64,000 nucleotides of DNA from Alphaproteobacteria bacterium (lineage in GTDB: Bacteria > Myxococcota_A > UBA796 > GCA-2862545), in assembly GCA_020632925.1 (NCBI GenBank), contig JACKER010000009.1, forward strand, positions 465,682-529,681, in the 5' to 3' direction. The translations under genes were made by a program, and so were the position numbers. Positions 16,527 through 25,246 of the stretch are shown here, piece after piece (the stretch's first letter is position 1; each line of letters opens with the position of its first letter). The notes below the pieces were generated by a model that was not told the DNA's origin, ran no database searches, and saw only the letters and a list, made by a program, of their open reading frames with translations.

Positions 16527-17372
16527 TCACGGAGCCGGGTTCTGTGGTTCGTCTGTGTCTCCCGGGATCTCGTGCGGGACCTTCCGAGGTCGGTCCGGAT
16601 CGTACGGCTGGATGCCGTGACTCGGGTCGTAGGCCTGGGGCGGCAATGCCTGGTGGTGCACCTGGACGGACAATCGCCTGGCGGGCAACCCATCACTGCC
16701 CACGACGGGGAACCCCATGAACAAGACAGCGTCCACGTGAACGCCGTTGTCCTCGTACAGTCCGATGAGCGCGTCCAGCAGCGGCACTTCGGACCTGGAC
16801 CTCTGGACGGGCAGCTTCTCAGCCCAGGACGAGAACATCCGTCTCGGAATCGAGTTCCTTCCTCCATTCTGGTCGAGAATGCAGTATTTTGCCGCGGCTA
16901 CGGTCCATCCTCCATTCTCTCCCAGGGAGTAGCTACACCTCTCCTCGTCGAAGCTCACGAGCTGGTCGAGGAAGGATGCGTCACCCGCTGCCACGACGGT
17001 CCACTGCCCGCGAGACTCCACGCTCGACGGTGGGCGGTGGAGTGCGTCGTCCACGGAGCCCACCACTCGTGCCACAGCAGGAACGAAGTCCTCGTGCCCC
17101 AACACCGGGATGGACCGCCCTTCCGCATGAGCGGTGGCGTGTTCGGCTTGCGTTGGTACCCTGCGCTGCTCTGGTGGGACGACGACCGATGGCGCGATCT
17201 GCGGCGCAACGCCAGCCTCGTCACAGACCGAGTCCTCGACCACGATGAGCGTCGCTTCCTCGGCCACCGGTCCTCGGAGCACCTGCTCCTGGAGCTGTTT
17301 CGAGACAGGGACGCAGTCGATGCTCCTGCCCGGCGCGCCGTACGCCTCCGCGACCATCCATGAGAGCCACAT
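16527..17372 (-). CDS. hypothetical protein of atypical composition
   Basis: This 281-residue protein matches no family I recognise. The ATG at 17372 was chosen because GAGGGG lies 6 nt upstream. The frame stays open further back through a (Pro-Ala)n stretch made by the hexanucleotide tract into antisense of the kinase gene; GTG codons such as the one at 17390 are alternatives. The product is mixed alpha/beta with several Cys and ends in a polar Pro/Asp-rich tail. Codon use differs from the neighbours: AGG, AAA, GTA, TTG, GGA and ATT appear where the rest of the window nearly always uses C- or G-ending codons, which suggests transfer. It is convergent with the transglutaminase gene. Confidence 0.6.
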   Translation of the reverse strand: MWLSWMVAEAYGAPGRSIDCVPVSKQLQEQVLRGPVAEEATLIVVEDSVCDEAGVAPQIAPSVVVPPEQRRVPTQAEHATAHAEGRSIPVLGHEDFVPAVARVVGSVDDALHRPPSSVESRGQWTVVAAGDASFLDQLVSFDEERCSYSLGENGGWTVAAAKYCILDQNGGRNSIPRRMFSSWAEKLPVQRSRSEVPLLDALIGLYEDNGVHVDAVLFMGFPVVGSDGLPARRLSVQVHHQALPPQAYDPSHGIQPYDPDRPRKVPHEIPGDTDEPQNPAP

Positions 17373-17571
17373 GACGGACCCCTCGGGCACATCGAGCGAC
17401 CCATGGGGTTCTCGACCGTGGCCATGATGGCATGAATCGCGAATGACATCGAGCTGATCGGGAGCCACGACCGGCGTATGCCCCTGGGCATTCACGGGCG
17501 TCCGAACCACCGGGGTGGCAAGCTGCTCGGACAGCAGCCGTTCCGGCGTGCCGAGGCCTGAGCCACGCCCA

Positions 17572-17685
17572 GGAGTGGGAGCGGGAGCGGGAGCGGGAGC
17601 GGGAGTGGGAGCGGGAGCGGGAGCGGGAGCGGGAGCGGGAGCGGGAGCGGGAGCGGGAGCGGGAGCGGGAGCGGGAGCGGGAGCG
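17572..17685. repeat. 19-copy hexanucleotide microsatellite (GGAGCG)n in a 351-bp intergenic region
   Basis: Nineteen head-to-tail 6-bp units run without interruption; units 1 and 6 are GGAGTG and the rest GGAGCG. The tract ends 38 nt before the ATG of the giant kinase and lies between it and the divergent orphan gene. The unit resembles a Shine-Dalgarno core. Copy-number change would alter promoter or leader spacing by 6 bp steps. The rest of the intergenic interval (17373-17571, 17686-17723) shows no further element I can support. Confidence 0.95.
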
Positions 17686-17723
17686 GGGTAGCGCGGGGCG
17701 AGCGGGGGGTTACGGGATCCTCG

Positions 17724-20700
17724 ATGCAGCTGCCGGCGACCTTCGGGAAGTACGAGCTCCTGGAGCGCATCGCCACCGGCGGGATGGCGGAGGTGTGGCT
17801 CGCGCGGAGCTTCGGCGTGGCGGGCTTCGAGAAGCGCCTCGTCATCAAGCGCCTGCGCCCGGAGCTCGCCGAGGACCCGCGCTTCGTCCAGATGTTCATC
17901 GCCGAGGCGAAGATCGGCGTGCACCTGAACCACCCGAACATCGTCTCGGTCTACGAGCTCGGGCGGGTCCAGGGCACGCACTACATCGCGATGGAACACC
18001 TGCACGGGCGCGACCTGACGCGGCTGGTGCGCGTGATGCGGGCCCGCGGGGAGCGGCTGCCGCTCGCGATCGCGGTCGCGGTCGTCGCGGAGGCCTGCCG
18101 CGGCCTGGCCTACGCCCACGGGCGCACCGACGTGGACGGGCAGGATCTCGGGCTCGTCCACCGAGACGTCTCGCCCCACAACATCCTCGTGACCTTCGCG
18201 GGCGAGGTGAAGCTGGTCGACTTCGGCATCGCCCGGCTCATGACGACCGCGAGCACCTCGGGCCAGGCGAACCCCAAGCCCGGGCCCGGCGGCGGCAAGT
18301 ACGCCTACATGTCACCCGAGCAGGCCGAGGGGCGCGACATCGACCTGCGCAGCGACCTGTTCAGCGCGGGCATCGTGCTGTGGGAGCTCATCGTCGGGCA
18401 CCGCCTCTTCCAGGATCCCGACCACGCCGAGAAGCTCCGCCGCGTGCGGCAGGCCGTCATCCCCCACCCCGCCGAGGAGGGGGTGCCGATCGACGACGCG
18501 CTGTGGGCCATCCTCCGCAAGGCGCTCGCCCGCGACCCGGCCGCCCGGTACGACTCCGCGAGCGCGATGGAGGAGGACCTCCGCACCTGGCTGTTCGAGA
18601 AGCGGCACCGGGTGGGGCGGACGGAGATCGCCGAGGTCCTGCGCACCGCCTTCCCCGACGAGGTCGACCGCTCCTCGCCAGGGCTCCAGCTCGATCAGCT
18701 CCTCGCCGACGTGCAGCGGCTCGATCCGCGGGACCGCACGCCGTCCGACGCGCCCTCCCGCCGCGACCAGACGCTCCCGGGCCACCTCCAGACGCCGATC
18801 GGCGAGCGGCGGCCCGTCGTCGTCCTCATGATCGACGTGGACGGGCTCACCGAGCTGTCCGAGCGCGTCGACCCCGAGTCGCTGATGAAGCGCAAGTTCT
18901 CGCTCCTGCGCGGGATCCGGCGCATCGTCGACCGCCACGGGGGCCTGCTGCAGCGGACCGTCGACGACCACGTGACCGTGCTCTTCGGCGTGCCTCGGAC
19001 ACGCACCGACGACGTGGCCCACGCGCTGGAGTGCGCGCTGGACCTGCAGTCCAAGGTGGGCACGCTGCGGCGTGCGGGGATGGCCGTCGAGCTCGCGATC
19101 GGCGTGCACACGGGTGAGGTCACGGTCAGCCGCCAGGGGCACAAGGTGCGGTACGTCGCGCGCGGCGACACCACCCGCTTCGCGCGGCGCATGTCCGCCG
19201 TCGCAGACCACGGGCAGATCCTGGTGTCGGAGCGCGTGCTGGCGGCGGTCGAGGGCTGGTACCGGGTGCGCCGCGGCCCCGGCGTCCCCTGTCGCGGCGG
19301 GAAGTCCGACCAGCCGTCCTACCTCCTCGAGGGGCGCGCTCGCAGCCTCCGGGGCTCCCAGGTCGGGCACTGGATGCGTCGCGGCGAGGAGCTCGAGGTC
19401 CTGCGGACCGCGCTGGTGCAGCTCGGGACCGGTCGCGGCACCACGATCCGCCTGGTGGGCGGCATCGGCACGGGCAAGTCGCGCTTCATCCGTGAGATCC
19501 GGGAGGTCGCGCTGCGGCGTGGCGCCTCGTTCTACGGCGTCCGCTGCACCCACATGGGGACGGAGCGGCCGCTCGAGCACCTGCGCGATCTGGTGGCCGG
19601 CGTGCTCGGCGTGGACCCGGAGTCGCCCCAGGCCGAGCTCGAGGCCGCCGCCACCCGCCTGCAGCACCTCGGGCTCGGTCAGCGCGATCACACCGTGCTC
19701 GCCGACCTGCTGACGGACCGCGGTGACCGCGCCGAGCCCAGTGAGATCTGGCACGCGGCGGCCGGGATGCTCCGTGGCTTGTCCCGGGACCGCCCCACGA
19801 TCGTCGCCTTCGACGACATCCACGCGCTCTCCGACGCCGATCGGCACGAGCTCGCCGAGCTGGTCGGATCGCTGCAGGACCAGCCCGTCCTCTTCCTGCT
19901 CGCCACGCGCGGGCTACACCGCGATCGGCTCGCGGGCCTCGGCGTGACGGTGACGCTCGGGGCGTTCACGCCGGACCAGGTGGAGCGGATGGTGGAGGCG
20001 CGGCTCGCCGTCCGCCGCGTGGATCCGGGGCTCGTGGCGCTGCTGGAGCGCACCTGCGAGGGCAACCCCCGCTACCTCGAGGAGATGTGCAAGTACCTCG
20101 CGGAGACTGGGCGCCTCGTGGTCGACGATCAGGGCGCGAGCCTCGCCATCACCGACGACCCGCCGACCGACGGTCCCTCCCTCCCCCCGAACCTCCAGGC
20201 GCTCGTCACCGCGCGCATCGACGCGCTCGACGCCGCCTCGCGGGGGCTGCTCCAGCTCGCGGCGGTCGCCGGCTCCTCGTTCTCCGAGTCGCTCCTCGCC
20301 GAGGCCGCCGGGCTGCCCGATCCGACGCCGCTGCTGCTCGATCTCGCGTCCCACGGGTTGCTCGTCCGCGAGGCCGCCGTGTCGGGCGAGTGGACCTTCA
20401 GCAGCGATCTCGTCCGCGAGGCCGCGCTGCGGGGCACGCTCGGCGTGCAGCGGCGGGACTACCACCGGCTGGTGGCGAAGGCGATCGAGCAGGTCCACGG
20501 CGAACACCTCGAGCCCCACCTCGAAGCGATGACCGCGCACTGCGCCGAGGGCGGGCGCCCGCTCGACGCAGCCCGGTACGCCCACAAGGCCGGCCAGCGC
20601 CTCGAGCGCGACCACTTCCTCGATCACGCCCGCCGCTGCTACGCGCTGGGCCTCGAGCAGCTCAAGACGATCACCGGCCCGGGGAGCGCGGACGAGTACG

Positions 20701-21752
20701 ACGCGAAGATCCAGGGCGAGGCCATGCTCGAGTACCGCCTGGGCTCGGTGGAGCTGATGCTCGGCGAGTCGGCCGAGGGGCACCGGCACCTGCGCCTGGC
20801 GCTCGACATCTCCTCGGACTCCGGGCTGCCCTGGATCGAGTCGCGGGTGCACGTGGCGCTCGGCCGGTCGTACCTCCAGGACGGGCGACCGACGATGGCA
20901 CGGGCGCACCTGTCCCAGGCCCTCGCCGTCCTCCGCATCGACCCCGACCCCGAGGTCGAGCGCGAGGCGTACGAGGCCTCGGCGCTGCTGGCCTTCGATC
21001 AGGGGCGCAACGAGGAGGCCGAGGAGCTCTGGCAGCGCGCCCTGGCGCTCGCGGGCAGCGATCCGGCGGCCGAGGCCCGGTGCCGCATCGGCCTCGCGAA
21101 CCGTCACCTGCGCGCCGGCGATCACGACAAGGCCTCGGAGCTGCTCGAGCGGGCCCTGGTCATCGCGCGATCGAGCGGCGACCGCATCCTCGAGGGCCGC
21201 GTCCTGAACAACTTCGGCCTGGTGCACGCCTGGTCGGGACGCACCCAGGAGGCGCTCCGCTACTACCGCGCCGCGCTCGAGCTCCGCGAGGGCCTGGGCT
21301 ACGCGCGCGGCGTCGTCGTCAACCACCACAACATCGGCGACGTCCACTTCCAGGCCGGCGACTACGCGCGCGCCTGGATGTCCTTCCAGCGCAGCCGCGA
21401 GCTGGCGGAGGAGGTCGGGTGGGAGCGCGGCGTGGCGCTCAACGACGTGTTCCTGGCGTACCTCCGGTCCTCGTCTCGCACGGAGCGCGGAGCCGAGTCC
21501 ACCTCCGAGGGCGCGGGCGCCATCCTGTCCGCCACCCAACGCGCGCGCGAGCTCGGCGACGGCGAGATCGTGGTGACCGGGCTGTGGCTCGCCGCGCGCT
21601 GGCTGATGGAGGCCGGTCGGCGGGAGCAGGCCCGCGCCAAGGCCACCGAGGCGCTGACGGCGGCGCGAGAGCTCGGCCTGCAGCCGATGGTCGGCGTCCT
21701 GCAAGACATGTTGCGTCGGGTCGAGGCGAGCGAGGCCCGCGACGGCCTCTGA
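17724..21752 (+). CDS. Ser/Thr protein kinase fused to class III cyclase-like domain, STAND/AAA ATPase and TPR region
   Basis: This 1342-residue signalling protein starts with a kinase domain (10-300): glycine loop IATGGMAEVW, Lys42, HRDVSPHN (about 146), DFG (about 166) and KYAYMSPEQAEG. A class III nucleotide-cyclase-homology domain follows (about 365-520), with VLMIDVDGLTELS and TVDDHVTVLFG carrying both metal Asp positions and IGVHTGEV. An AAA/STAND ATPase comes next (P-loop GGIGTGKSR near 579, TIVAFDDIHALSDAD as Walker B), then TPRs (about 990-1330, e.g. NNFGLVHAWSGRTQEALRYY). This fusion type is common in myxobacterial-type genomes. It is cytoplasmic with no TM. Its stop touches the GTG of the histidine kinase gene, so the two are probably co-transcribed. 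Confidence 0.9.
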   Translation: MQLPATFGKYELLERIATGGMAEVWLARSFGVAGFEKRLVIKRLRPELAEDPRFVQMFIAEAKIGVHLNHPNIVSVYELGRVQGTHYIAMEHLHGRDLTRLVRVMRARGERLPLAIAVAVVAEACRGLAYAHGRTDVDGQDLGLVHRDVSPHNILVTFAGEVKLVDFGIARLMTTASTSGQANPKPGPGGGKYAYMSPEQAEGRDIDLRSDLFSAGIVLWELIVGHRLFQDPDHAEKLRRVRQAVIPHPAEEGVPIDDALWAILRKALARDPAARYDSASAMEEDLRTWLFEKRHRVGRTEIAEVLRTAFPDEVDRSSPGLQLDQLLADVQRLDPRDRTPSDAPSRRDQTLPGHLQTPIGERRPVVVLMIDVDGLTELSERVDPESLMKRKFSLLRGIRRIVDRHGGLLQRTVDDHVTVLFGVPRTRTDDVAHALECALDLQSKVGTLRRAGMAVELAIGVHTGEVTVSRQGHKVRYVARGDTTRFARRMSAVADHGQILVSERVLAAVEGWYRVRRGPGVPCRGGKSDQPSYLLEGRARSLRGSQVGHWMRRGEELEVLRTALVQLGTGRGTTIRLVGGIGTGKSRFIREIREVALRRGASFYGVRCTHMGTERPLEHLRDLVAGVLGVDPESPQAELEAAATRLQHLGLGQRDHTVLADLLTDRGDRAEPSEIWHAAAGMLRGLSRDRPTIVAFDDIHALSDADRHELAELVGSLQDQPVLFLLATRGLHRDRLAGLGVTVTLGAFTPDQVERMVEARLAVRRVDPGLVALLERTCEGNPRYLEEMCKYLAETGRLVVDDQGASLAITDDPPTDGPSLPPNLQALVTARIDALDAASRGLLQLAAVAGSSFSESLLAEAAGLPDPTPLLLDLASHGLLVREAAVSGEWTFSSDLVREAALRGTLGVQRRDYHRLVAKAIEQVHGEHLEPHLEAMTAHCAEGGRPLDAARYAHKAGQRLERDHFLDHARRCYALGLEQLKTITGPGSADEYDAKIQGEAMLEYRLGSVELMLGESAEGHRHLRLALDISSDSGLPWIESRVHVALGRSYLQDGRPTMARAHLSQALAVLRIDPDPEVEREAYEASALLAFDQGRNEEAEELWQRALALAGSDPAAEARCRIGLANRHLRAGDHDKASELLERALVIARSSGDRILEGRVLNNFGLVHAWSGRTQEALRYYRAALELREGLGYARGVVVNHHNIGDVHFQAGDYARAWMSFQRSRELAEEVGWERGVALNDVFLAYLRSSSRTERGAESTSEGAGAILSATQRARELGDGEIVVTGLWLAARWLMEAGRREQARAKATEALTAARELGLQPMVGVLQDMLRRVEASEARDGL

Positions 21753-23762
21753 GTGCCCGATACTCGTGGGGTGTCCACCGCACGACCGTCGCTGCGCACC
21801 GTGCTCGCGTTGGCCGTCGCCCTCCCCCTCGCGGGCGGCCTCGGCACGGTGGGGCTCGGCCTGGGGACCGGGTCCCGGCAGGTCGTCGAGCGCGTGTCCG
21901 AGGCCACCCACCGCGAGGTCGGGCTGCGGATCCGCGCGGAGCTCCGCCCGCTGCTCGACGCCCCGCATGCGCTGAACGCCGCGAACGCGGAGCTGCTCGC
22001 CACCGTCGGACCGCTCGACGACGCGGCCATGGAGCGGCACCTCTGGCGCCAGCTCCGCCAGGCGGACGGCGTGGGCTACGTCCAGGTGGGCTACGAGGTG
22101 GACGGCGGCTTCGTGGGCGTCGAGCGCGCCGACGGCGGCGCCTGGCGGTCGGAGGTCTCGGACGCCGGGCGGACCGGGAAGGCCGTCTGGCAGCTCGACG
22201 ACACCGGCGAGCGGATCGAGCCGCCCCTGTCCTTCGTCGACGGCTACGACGCGCGGACGCGCCCCTGGTACGGGGCGGCGGTCGACGCCGACGGACCGAC
22301 CTGGAGCTCGATCTACCCGTTCTCCAGCAAGGCCGCGCCCCGCCTGGGCATCACCGCGGTCCGGCCGCTGCGCGACACCGAGGGCCACCGGATCGGCGTG
22401 CTCGGGGCGGACCTGATCCTCGGCCAGCTGTCCGACCTGCTCGATCCCGGCGAGCTCGGTCCCGACGCGCGGATCGCGCTGGTGGAGCGCGACGGCATGC
22501 TCGTCGCCAGCTCGGCGGGCGCACCGTTCCACGTGCGCGACGGCAAGCCGGAGCGGGTGCGCGCGGACGAGGCGGGCGACGACGTGCTGGGCGCGGTGGT
22601 TCGATCGCTCGCGGGCGACGGTGGGCTCGGCGGCATCACGGGCGACCGGACGTTCCGACTCCAGGAGCCCGACACGCTGGTGTTCGCGGCACCCCTCGCC
22701 GACGAACGCGGTCTGGACTGGGTCCTGCTGGTCGCCGTCCCAGCGGAGGCCACCGTCGGCCCGCTCCGCGACCAGGTGCGCACGGCGCTGCTGCTCGGCC
22801 TCGGCCTGATGGCGGTGGCGGCGGGCGGCGGGGTCGCGCTGGCCGGGCTCCTCACGCGCCCGCTGCGGCAGATCTCGCTGGCGTCGGAGGCCCTGGCCCG
22901 GGGGCAGTGGAACCACCCGCTCCCGAAGCGGACCACCACCCACGAGGTCGAGACCCTGACCCGCGCGTTCGAGCTGATGCGCGCCCAGGTCCAGTCCACG
23001 CTCGCGGACGCCGAGCAGGCGCGGCGCGCAGCCGAGGACGGGAACCGCGCGAAGACGACCTTCCTCGCCGGGGTGAGCCACGAGCTGCGCACGCCCCTCA
23101 ACGCCATCCTCGGCTACGCCGAGCTCCTGCTCGAGGACGACGGGCTCGCCGAGGAGCCGCGTGGCGACGTGGAGCGCATCCGCTCGGCCGCGGGCGACCT
23201 GCTCTCGCTGATCAACGACCTGCTGGATCTCGCGCGCCTCGAGTCGGGCCGCATCTCGCTCGTGCTCGAGGACCTCGATCCGAGCGCGCTGTGCCGGGAG
23301 GTGGCGGAAGGACTGGGACCGGTCGTCGCTGCGCGAGGGAACCGGCTCGTGCTCGAGCTCGGGAGCTGCCCACCGGTGCGCGCCGATCGACAGCGGCTGC
23401 GCCAGGTCCTCGTCAACCTGCTGGGCAACGCCGCGAAGTTCACCTCGGACGGGCTGATCACCGTCCGCACCCGTGCCGGGGGCGAGGACGTGTGGATCGA
23501 GGTCGAGGACACCGGGGCCGGCATGGCCCCCGAGCTCGTCCCCCTCATCTTCCGGCCGTTCGAGCGGCTACCGGGCTCGGAGCGGCGCGAGGGCACCGGC
23601 CTCGGGCTCGCGATCGTCGCGCGGCTGCTCGACGCCCTGGGGGGACGCGTAGAGGTCGACAGCGCGCTCGGACGCGGCAGCAGGTTCACCGTCCGACTGC
23701 CCGCCGCGGGACCCATGCCGGGTTACAGCGGCGCGCATGACCGAACCGACCGTCAACGCTGA
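21753..23762 (+). CDS. membrane sensor histidine kinase with double-Cache sensor and HAMP
   Basis: This 669-residue protein has TM1 (about 14-40), an extracytoplasmic dCache-like sensor (about 45-330; DARTRPWYGAA and GVLGADLILGQL are Cache signatures), TM2 (about 347-369), HAMP, coiled coil, HisKA with phospho-acceptor His443 in VSHELRTPLN, and a HATPase domain with NLLGNAAKF, DTGAGMAP and GTGLGLAI. No receiver domain is attached and no response regulator lies nearby, so the output partner is unknown. The start is GTG 21753, directly after the kinase stop; GTG 21771 is an alternative. The 3' end overlaps the next gene by 26 bp. Confidence 0.93.
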   Translation: MPDTRGVSTARPSLRTVLALAVALPLAGGLGTVGLGLGTGSRQVVERVSEATHREVGLRIRAELRPLLDAPHALNAANAELLATVGPLDDAAMERHLWRQLRQADGVGYVQVGYEVDGGFVGVERADGGAWRSEVSDAGRTGKAVWQLDDTGERIEPPLSFVDGYDARTRPWYGAAVDADGPTWSSIYPFSSKAAPRLGITAVRPLRDTEGHRIGVLGADLILGQLSDLLDPGELGPDARIALVERDGMLVASSAGAPFHVRDGKPERVRADEAGDDVLGAVVRSLAGDGGLGGITGDRTFRLQEPDTLVFAAPLADERGLDWVLLVAVPAEATVGPLRDQVRTALLLGLGLMAVAAGGGVALAGLLTRPLRQISLASEALARGQWNHPLPKRTTTHEVETLTRAFELMRAQVQSTLADAEQARRAAEDGNRAKTTFLAGVSHELRTPLNAILGYAELLLEDDGLAEEPRGDVERIRSAAGDLLSLINDLLDLARLESGRISLVLEDLDPSALCREVAEGLGPVVAARGNRLVLELGSCPPVRADRQRLRQVLVNLLGNAAKFTSDGLITVRTRAGGEDVWIEVEDTGAGMAPELVPLIFRPFERLPGSERREGTGLGLAIVARLLDALGGRVEVDSALGRGSRFTVRLPAAGPMPGYSGAHDRTDRQR

Positions 23763-24798
23763 GCTCGACCGCCTCCAGAACCGCTACCGCGTCCGCTTCG
23801 CGGGGCACGCCCGGGTCTCTCGCGACCCCGACGAGCTGGAGGACATCGTCGAAGAGCTGGAACGCCTCGCACCGCGCGCGACCGGCGAGGATGCCGCACG
23901 CCTCGAGCGCGACCGCGAGCTGTACGCGAACGAGGTGAAGGCGATCCGGGAGGCGCACGCCGTCCCGGGTGCCGTGGCCGCCGCCCGTCTCCGCATGTGG
24001 GCGGACATCCAGCTCGCTCGGTACAACCGGATGTTCGCCGGGCAGGACCGCCGCACGCGCGACACCGCCCTGCTCGAGGAGATCCGCGACGGGCTCGGCC
24101 GGCTCAAGGGCGAGATGGCCAAGCTGCACCAGCAGGCGCCCGAGCAGGGCATCCAGCAGGCGATCGCCACCGTCGATCGGTCGCAGAAGCTGTACGACGA
24201 CGAGGTCACGGCGATCCGCGCCGTCCGCCGAACCGGCGCGCTGAACGAGCAGGGCTCCCGCTTCGCGAACCTCGCCAACGACCAGTTCGCGGTCTATGCC
24301 GACCTGTTCGCCGGCCAGCCCCGCCTCTCCCGGCACGCCCCGACGCTGATGCGCATCGTCCGCTCGCTCGAGGAGCTGCTGCAGGGCATGCGCTCGCTGC
24401 GCCTCGCCGGGCTCAACGACAAGGCGAACGACGGCAACCAGGGCATCGTCAAGGACCGGATCGACCAGTACCGCCGGGAACACGAGGCGATCCTCGACCT
24501 GCAGCGCAAGACGAGCCTCGACGAGCGCGTGTCCGCGCTGGCGACCGCGGCCAACCAGGTGTTCGCGGAGTACCGCGAGCACTTCGCGAACAAGCCCCGC
24601 GCGAGCGCCGATCCGATGAAGCTGGCGGCGATCGCCGAGAAGCTCTGGCCCATCGCGCGCGAGATGGACGTGATCGACCACGAGCACGGCGAGGAGCGCA
24701 ACGCGCGGAACCTCGGCATCGTGACCGACAACCTCGCGCTGTACCAGAAGGAGTGGGACGCGATCCGTCAGGCCCGCACCCCCTCCGCGAACGCGTGA
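23737..24798 (+). CDS. four-fold helical repeat protein of unknown function
   Basis: This 353-residue, highly charged, all-helical protein has no recognised family. It is made of four tandem units of about 85-95 residues. Each unit opens with a helix ending in a YRxxFA(G/N)-like motif (RYRVRFAGHARVS, RYNRMFAGQDRRT, VYADLFAGQPRLS, EYREHFANKPRAS) and closes with a YxxExxAIR/L-type helix (YANEVKAIREA, YDDEVTAIRAV, YRREHEAILDL, YQKEWDAIRQA). No signal peptide or TM is seen. It overlaps the histidine kinase 3' end by 26 bp, so translational coupling and a role linked to that sensor are plausible. Confidence 0.8.
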   Translation: MTEPTVNAELDRLQNRYRVRFAGHARVSRDPDELEDIVEELERLAPRATGEDAARLERDRELYANEVKAIREAHAVPGAVAAARLRMWADIQLARYNRMFAGQDRRTRDTALLEEIRDGLGRLKGEMAKLHQQAPEQGIQQAIATVDRSQKLYDDEVTAIRAVRRTGALNEQGSRFANLANDQFAVYADLFAGQPRLSRHAPTLMRIVRSLEELLQGMRSLRLAGLNDKANDGNQGIVKDRIDQYRREHEAILDLQRKTSLDERVSALATAANQVFAEYREHFANKPRASADPMKLAAIAEKLWPIAREMDVIDHEHGEERNARNLGIVTDNLALYQKEWDAIRQARTPSANA

Positions 24799-24814
24799 CC
24801 CGCACGCTGCGGCC

Positions 24815-25246
24815 GTGAGCGGCCCCGTCCCACCGCCGCACCCGCCGCCTCCGCGGCGCACCTCTCGCCCCCTCCCCGGCCGCCGCCACGTGCCCGGCTC
24901 CGGTCAGCCTCCGCCCGAGCTCTCCGGATCCGCCGAGTTCGCGTGGGGCTGCGACCTGTTCGACCACCGGTTCTACTGGGAAGCCCACGAGGTCTGGGAG
25001 ACCGAGTGGCGCGCCACGCCCGAAGGCGCCGAGCGCGAGCTGTTGCGCGGCCTGATCTGCGCCGCCGCCTCGGTGATCAAGCACCACCAGGGGTACGCGG
25101 ACGGCGCGCGACGGCTGCGGGGACGCGCAGCCACCGCCTTCGCCGCCTCCGAGCCTGTCGACCGCGGCATCGACCTGGACGAGCTGCTCACCCGACTGGA
25201 CCGCTTCGCGGCGGAGGGCCGTTGGCCGACCCTTCCGACCCGATAG
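24815..25246 (+). CDS. DUF309 family protein
   Basis: This 143-residue protein has a Pro/Arg-rich 35-residue leader and a compact helical core with the DUF309 signature: FDHRFYWEAHEVWETEW followed by LLRGLICAAASVIKHHQG. The conserved Glu/His residues suggest a metal or small-ligand site, but the biochemical role of the family is not established. GTG 24815 is the start, 16 bp after the repeat-protein gene; the next gene's likely TTG start lies inside its 3' end. Confidence 0.8.
   Translation: MSGPVPPPHPPPPRRTSRPLPGRRHVPGSGQPPPELSGSAEFAWGCDLFDHRFYWEAHEVWETEWRATPEGAERELLRGLICAAASVIKHHQGYADGARRLRGRAATAFAASEPVDRGIDLDELLTRLDRFAAEGRWPTLPTR

Noticed and set aside
17373..18179. N-terminal extension of the orphan gene through a (Pro-Ala)n tract
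   Set aside because: The Pro-Ala run is the microsatellite read in reverse and continues antisense to the kinase; ATG 17372 has a good ribosome site.
18312..19847. 511-residue minus ORF inside the giant kinase
   Set aside because: Shadow of the cyclase and ATPase domains on the plus strand.
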